Program-made: the position numbers and the translations under genes
Shown: positions 5,743-9,498 of the stretch, piece after piece
Layout of the letters: each line of letters starts with the position of its first letter
How positions within the stretch are numbered: the first letter of the stretch is position 1
Notes under the pieces: model-generated
What the model saw: only the letters and a program-made list of their open reading frames with translations
The model's database searches: none
Told to the model about the DNA's origin: nothing
NCBI GenBank assembly: GCA_900320235.1
Contig: ONRO01000409.1
Coordinates: 1 to 9,498, forward strand
DNA: 9,498 nt
Direction of reading: 5' to 3'
Source: an uncultured Eubacteriales bacterium
Lineage (GTDB): Bacteria > Bacillota > Clostridia > Oscillospirales > Acutalibacteraceae

Positions 5743-7221
5743 ATGATGAACAGACGAATGATACTGCTGCGTGTCGGACAGATGCTTGTGCTGGAATCAA
5801 TCATGCTGATCCTGCCGCTGATAATCAGTATTATATACGGTGAATGGGACAGTATGACTGCTTTTTCGGAAACGATAGGTATTACAGCTTGTCTTGGACT
5901 TCTGACTGTAATATTTATAAAGCCTCATTCCAAGGTGATTTTTGCCCGTGAGGGTTTTGCAATTGTAGCCTCTGCGTGGGTTTTTCTGTCGCTGTTCGGT
6001 GCTCTGCCGTTTTATTTCAGCCGGGAGATACCAAACTATGTTGATGCGGTTTTTGAAACTGTCAGCGGATTTACAACGACCGGCGCAACTATCCTGACCG
6101 ATGTTGAAAGTATGAGTCACGGAATGCTTTTCTGGAGAAGCTTCACACACTGGATAGGCGGCATGGGAGTGTTGGTGCTGATAATGGCGATCGTTCCGAC
6201 AGATTCCGGACGTTCGATGCATATAATGAGGGCAGAGATGGCAGGCCCCGTGATCGGAAAACTTGTTCCGAAGATCAAGGATACTGCAAAGATACTATAC
6301 ATTATCTATCTTGCCCTTACGGTTCTTGAATTTATATTTCTTCTTCTCGGCGGAATGCCGGTATATGACAGTGCGATTCATGCCCTCGGTACTGCAGGTA
6401 CAGGCGGCTTCGGAATAAAGGCTGATTCTCTGGGAAGCTATAATCCGTATCTTCAGTGGGTGATTATAGTATTCATGTATATCTTCAGCCTGAATTTCAA
6501 CCTCTATTATCTGCTTATACTGAAGAAATTCATCCCTGTTGTAAAAAACACCGAGCTTTGGATATATACTGCTATTGTACTTGTTTCGACAGGAATAATC
6601 ACATTCAGTATTTACCCGATATACAATAATGTGCATGACAGTATTCGTCATGCAATGTTCCAGGTGCTTTCGATAAGTTCGACATCGGGTTTTTCGTCAG
6701 TCGATTTCAATACCTGGCCGATGCTTGCAAAGGCGGTATTGTTTATACTTATGTTTATCGGAGGCTGTGCAGGTTCAACTGCCGGCGGACTTAAAATTGC
6801 GAGGGTTATGCTGCTCTCGAAGATAGTAAAAAGAGATATCGGACATCTTCTCCATCCACGTTCTGTATCTGCAGTAAAGATAGACGGAAAGACTGTTGAC
6901 AATAATACAATACAGGGTGTCAGCGCATATTTTGCACTTTATACATTCCTGATCATGTGTACATTTCTTCTTATATCATTTGAGCCGTTCAATCTGGAAA
7001 CCAACATATCCGCGGCAGTATCCTGCATCAATAATGTAGGACCGGGCTTTTCTGTTGTAGGCCCTATGGGCAGCTATGCCGATTATTCGGATTTTTCAAC
7101 AATAGTGCTGACCTTTGCAATGCTTTTCGGCAGACTTGAGATATATCCTCTTCTGCTTGCCCTCAGTCCGAGGTCATGGTTTACAAGCTCGAACAAAAGT
7201 AAATTCAGAAGAGCATCCTGA
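5743..7221 (+). CDS. trkH: Potassium transporter membrane subunit TrkH/KtrB family
   Basis: This is the pore-forming K+ (possibly Na+-coupled) uptake subunit in the cytoplasmic membrane, working with the TrkA encoded just upstream. The 492-residue protein is highly hydrophobic and shows the four M1-P-M2 repeats of the SKT superfamily, each with a filter glycine. They are VSGFTTTG (107-114), LGTAGTGGFG (215-224), SSTSGFSS (322-329) and NNVGPGFS (440-447). The conserved gating-loop block GGCAGSTAGG (340-349) and an HWIGGMG motif (136-142) confirm the family. Length fits TrkH (about 480) better than KtrB (about 445). Two adjacent ATG codons (5743 and 5746) are both possible starts behind the purine-rich GAGGTGAGGGTAAGG; the first is given. 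The gene is certainly co-transcribed with trkA and converges on pyk. Confidence 0.95.
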   Translation: MMNRRMILLRVGQMLVLESIMLILPLIISIIYGEWDSMTAFSETIGITACLGLLTVIFIKPHSKVIFAREGFAIVASAWVFLSLFGALPFYFSREIPNYVDAVFETVSGFTTTGATILTDVESMSHGMLFWRSFTHWIGGMGVLVLIMAIVPTDSGRSMHIMRAEMAGPVIGKLVPKIKDTAKILYIIYLALTVLEFIFLLLGGMPVYDSAIHALGTAGTGGFGIKADSLGSYNPYLQWVIIVFMYIFSLNFNLYYLLILKKFIPVVKNTELWIYTAIVLVSTGIITFSIYPIYNNVHDSIRHAMFQVLSISSTSGFSSVDFNTWPMLAKAVLFILMFIGGCAGSTAGGLKIARVMLLSKIVKRDIGHLLHPRSVSAVKIDGKTVDNNTIQGVSAYFALYTFLIMCTFLLISFEPFNLETNISAAVSCINNVGPGFSVVGPMGSYADYSDFSTIVLTFAMLFGRLEIYPLLLALSPRSWFTSSNKSKFRRAS

Positions 7222-7474
7222 TCCTGTCTTAAAGATCATCAAAGGCTCAGATAAATCAGGAATGTCAGAGTATTGGCATGTTTATCCTCAGCAATCAGTG
7301 GAATAATAATGACAGCGGTCATTAAAATTGCATAATCACTGCCGTAAGGCAGCAAAGATAAAGGGACTGTCGCAATGATGTGCGGCAGTCCCTTCCGGCT
7401 ATTATATTGTTTTAACAGCCTGTTACAAATCCGGATTACCGGGTATGTGATAACAAAATCAGCTGTCAGATTTT
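7222..7474. other. Gene-free convergent gap between trkH and pyk
   Basis: These 253 bp between two convergent stops hold no convincing gene. They contain a small GTAA-loop hairpin, CTGCC 7339-7343 with GGCAG 7348-7352, a long hairpin at 7361-7394, and two short palindromic stretches around 7412-7424 and 7430-7442. An AT-rich hairpin, AAAATC 7455-7460 with GATTTT 7469-7474, abuts the pyk stop. The region probably serves only transcription termination. Confidence 0.6.
7361..7394. terminator. Hairpin terminator between trkH and pyk, best for pyk
   Basis: Fourteen base pairs run from AAGGGACTG (7361-7369) paired with CAGTCCCTT (7386-7394), through one G-U pair, to CGCA/TGCG, with a 6-nt loop. 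On the minus strand the stem is followed by TATCTTTGC, a broken T run that could end the pyk transcript. On the plus strand the following bases are CCGGCTATTAT, so termination of trkH here would be weak or Rho-assisted. The stem is strong; its direction is inferred. Confidence 0.6.
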
Positions 7475-9226
7475 TCAGAACTTTGTTGTGGCAGTTGTGA
7501 CAACACTTTTTCCTGAGAAGATATTTACATTGGCACCGGTTTTCAGCAGCTCAGTCGCATTTGAAGCACCGACAATAACAGGCTTGTTAAGTGCAAGACC
7601 TACAATTGCAGCATGAGAATCCGTTCCGTCAACCTCTGTGATAATTCCGGCGCATTTCTTCATTACCGGCAGCAGACTGTTGTTTGTTTCGTGAATGACA
7701 AGTATCTCGCCTTCCTTGCAGTTGAGAAGTGCTTCCTCGTCGGATTTGCATACTACAAGATGACCGTGTGCGGAAAGATCATTGACGATCGTTCCTCCGC
7801 TGCAAAGGATATTACCCACAAGATGCACCTTCATAAGATTTGTTGTGCCTGAAACACCAAGCGGTACTCCGGCTGTCAGTACAACAAGATCACCGTTGCT
7901 GAGTAAGCCCTTTTTCTGTGCAGTGTCAATGACATGATCTATGAGGTCGTCAGTGTTATTCTTCTCCTCTATCATTATCGGGCATACTCCCCAGGACATG
8001 TTTGTCTGACGCCAGACTTTTTCACTGGGAGTACCGCTGATAATGGGACATTCCGGACGGTATTTTGAAAGCATCCGTGAGGTGCTTCCGCTTTTTGAAA
8101 CGGTGATGATAGCAGCAGCACCGAGATCATGTGCAGTTGTACAGGTTGCATGGGAAATTGCAGATGTTACATCGGGACGCTCATGCATATCAAGCTTGTT
8201 GAAGCGGTCAATGTAATTGATATTGTTTTCTGTTGTGACAGCAATGTTCGCCATTGTCTTTACAGCTTCAACCGGATAAGCACCAGCAGCGGTTTCTCCT
8301 GAAAGCATGATAACGCTTGTTCCGTCATAGATCGCATTGGCAACGTCAGTTGTTTCTGCTCTTGTGGGGCGGGGATTCTTTATCATTGAATCAAGCATCT
8401 GTGTTGCTGTAATAACAGGTTTGTCAGAATTTCTTGTCTTTTTGATAAGCATTTTCTGGATCACAGGTATTTCTGCGATGGGAATTTCAACGCCGAGGTC
8501 GCCTCTTGCAACCATTATACCGTCAGAAATGCGTATAATATCATCAATATTGTTTACGCCGTCCTTGTTTTCTATCTTTGCAATAATACGGATATTGTTG
8601 CCGCCGTTCTGCTCGATAAAGGATTTCATCTCGTTGATATCATCGGAGCTTCTTGTAAAGGATGCCGCAACAAAATCAACATCCTGTTCAATTCCGAATC
8701 GAAGGTCCTCCTTGTCTCTTTCACTGAGGAAGGGGAGGGAAAGTGTGATATCGGGAACATTGATGCCCTTGTGAGAAGAAACGGGTCCGCCGTTTATTAC
8801 ACGGCAGATGATATCGGTTTCAGTTTTTCCGGTGACCTCCATCTCGATAAGACCGTCATCAATGAGTATCTTTGTGCCGATATTCACATCTTCAGGCAGA
8901 CCGGCAAAGGTGATAAAACAGCGTTCGCTGTTTCCCTCACAGGGCATGGTTGTAAGTGTGAAGATCTGACCGGCTTCGAGAACTGCCTTTTCCGGGAAAT
9001 TACCTGTGCGTATTTCAGGACCTTTTGTATCAAGCAAGATCGCAACAGGCAGATCAAGCTCTTTTCTGAGCTTTTTGACACGGTCTATTTTAGCCTGATG
9101 CTCCTCATATGTACCGTGCGACATATTTATTCTTGCAACATCCATTCCGCTCAGCATGAGCTGGCGAAGGATTTTTTCATCCTCGGTCGAAGGACCAAGT
9201 GTACAGATTATTTTTGTTTTTCTCAT
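7475..9226 (-). CDS. pyk: Pyruvate kinase with C-terminal PEP-utiliser-like domain
   Basis: Pyruvate kinase converts phosphoenolpyruvate and ADP to pyruvate and ATP in glycolysis. The 583-residue protein starts MRKTKIICTLGPS. Catalytic features are RINMSHG (Asn34, Ser36), LLDTKGPEIRTG (Asp66, Thr67, Glu71), IIAKIENKDGV (Lys217, Glu219), VARGDLGVEIP (Asp243) and TATQMLDSM. The last roughly 85 residues form the extra domain related to the PEP-utiliser swivelling domain, with TDSHAAIVG around His538. Total length is like B. subtilis Pyk (about 585). Glu71 in TKGPEIR is the signature of K+-dependent enzymes, whereas K+-independent ones have Lys there. An in-frame GTG nine bases upstream overlaps the ribosome site AGGAG (9239-9235), so the ATG at 9226, 8 nt after that site, is taken as the start. 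The gene is monocistronic as far as the window shows; pfkA, a common neighbour, is not present. Confidence 0.97.
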   Translation of the reverse strand: MRKTKIICTLGPSTEDEKILRQLMLSGMDVARINMSHGTYEEHQAKIDRVKKLRKELDLPVAILLDTKGPEIRTGNFPEKAVLEAGQIFTLTTMPCEGNSERCFITFAGLPEDVNIGTKILIDDGLIEMEVTGKTETDIICRVINGGPVSSHKGINVPDITLSLPFLSERDKEDLRFGIEQDVDFVAASFTRSSDDINEMKSFIEQNGGNNIRIIAKIENKDGVNNIDDIIRISDGIMVARGDLGVEIPIAEIPVIQKMLIKKTRNSDKPVITATQMLDSMIKNPRPTRAETTDVANAIYDGTSVIMLSGETAAGAYPVEAVKTMANIAVTTENNINYIDRFNKLDMHERPDVTSAISHATCTTAHDLGAAAIITVSKSGSTSRMLSKYRPECPIISGTPSEKVWRQTNMSWGVCPIMIEEKNNTDDLIDHVIDTAQKKGLLSNGDLVVLTAGVPLGVSGTTNLMKVHLVGNILCSGGTIVNDLSAHGHLVVCKSDEEALLNCKEGEILVIHETNNSLLPVMKKCAGIITEVDGTDSHAAIVGLALNKPVIVGASNATELLKTGANVNIFSGKSVVTTATTKF

Positions 9227-9234
9227 GTTTATCA

Positions 9235-9239
9235 CTCCT
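9235..9239 (-). promoter_or_regulatory. Ribosome binding site deciding the pyk start
   Basis: AGGAG on the minus strand lies 8 nt before the ATG at 9226. The alternative GTG start shares its first base with this site and is excluded on spacing. Confidence 0.85.
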
Positions 9240-9266
9240 GTAATATGGCAAAAGCCGTATATTATA

Positions 9267-9295
9267 ATGATACTATGTTCCGGAATATTTTACAA
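9267..9295 (-). promoter_or_regulatory. Putative pyk promoter
   Basis: On the minus strand TTGTAA (9295-9290, four of six) and TATCAT (9272-9267, five of six) are 17 bp apart. That places the start of transcription near 9260, with a leader of about 34 nt. A perfect TATAAT directly follows (9266-9261) but has no -35 at a suitable distance. The spacer contains the palindrome TTCCGGAA (9278-9285). Confidence 0.4.
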
Positions 9296-9498
9296 TATAA
9301 TCTGTCATTTTTATTTTTCTGATAGCGAAAATAAAGTGCTTTGTGCGGGAATATGAGTCAGGCTTTTTTGCTTTTTGACTGCAATACTCAGACAGACAGA
9401 TTCTGATTTCTCAAAAAAGGTTCAGGATTCAGTCATAAAACTGATTGGTTTGGTTATTACTGCATTAAAGTTATATCACTGATTTGTAATTATATACA
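9296..9498. other. AT-rich region upstream of pyk, no gene seen
   Basis: About 200 bp to the window edge hold no convincing coding frame. Visible are a weak inverted repeat, AGTCA 9356-9360 with TGACT 9376-9380, separated by T-rich DNA, and the short tandem GACAGACAGA (9391-9400). It may contain regulatory sites for pyk or the 3' end of a neighbouring transcription unit. Nothing is assignable. Confidence 0.4.

Noticed and set aside
7115..7306. Short plus-strand frame overlapping the end of trkH
   Set aside because: It lies mostly out of frame inside trkH, shows no recognisable domain, and has no ribosome site.
8337..9322. Plus-strand open frames of 145 and 183 residues opposite pyk
   Set aside because: They are antisense shadows of the strongly conserved pyk coding sequence, have no family resemblance, and lack ribosome sites.
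9391..9400. Tandem GACAGACAGA repeat
   Set aside because: Only two and a half copies of a 4-base unit, within chance expectation and without a visible partner.

Overview
The window looks like ordinary chromosome from a low-to-moderate GC Bacillota. It is probably a clostridial, Ruminococcus-like organism, though the genus is a guess. The reasons are strong AGGAGG-type ribosome sites, near-consensus sigma-A promoters, a unifunctional Bacillus-type QueF of 165 residues, and a pyruvate kinase with the extra C-terminal PEP-utiliser-like domain common in this phylum. I see no transposase, integrase, phage gene, tRNA, rRNA or CRISPR array.

Region 1 (1-2786) is a four-gene queuosine-precursor operon, queD-queE-queC-queF, which takes dihydroneopterin triphosphate to preQ1. 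A strong extended -10 promoter at 17-44 drives it. Between promoter and queD lies a leader of about 270 nt with several hairpins, ending in an intrinsic terminator only one base before the queD ribosome site. That layout fits an attenuator or riboswitch, or a separate small RNA. A 40-base module near its 5' end loosely resembles a preQ1-I aptamer but is not a convincing match. GTP cyclohydrolase I (folE), the first pathway step, is not in the window.

Region 2 (2787-7221) is a potassium module. A minus-strand gene encodes a six-helix voltage-gated-type K+ channel with two tandem RCK_C domains and no RCK_N domain. It converges on queF through a shared bidirectional terminator. Divergently, trkA and trkH form a two-gene operon for the regulatory NAD-binding subunit and the membrane subunit of a Trk/Ktr potassium transporter. 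The channel and TrkA together carry four RCK_C domains.

Region 3 (7222-9498) holds pyk on the minus strand, convergent with trkH across a gene-free gap with hairpins, and about 270 bases of upstream DNA with a plausible pyk promoter. The pyruvate kinase has the Glu signature of potassium-dependent enzymes, a possible physiological link to its neighbours.

No wholly new protein system is visible. The queD leader RNA is the most worthwhile lead, followed by the RCK_C-only channel.
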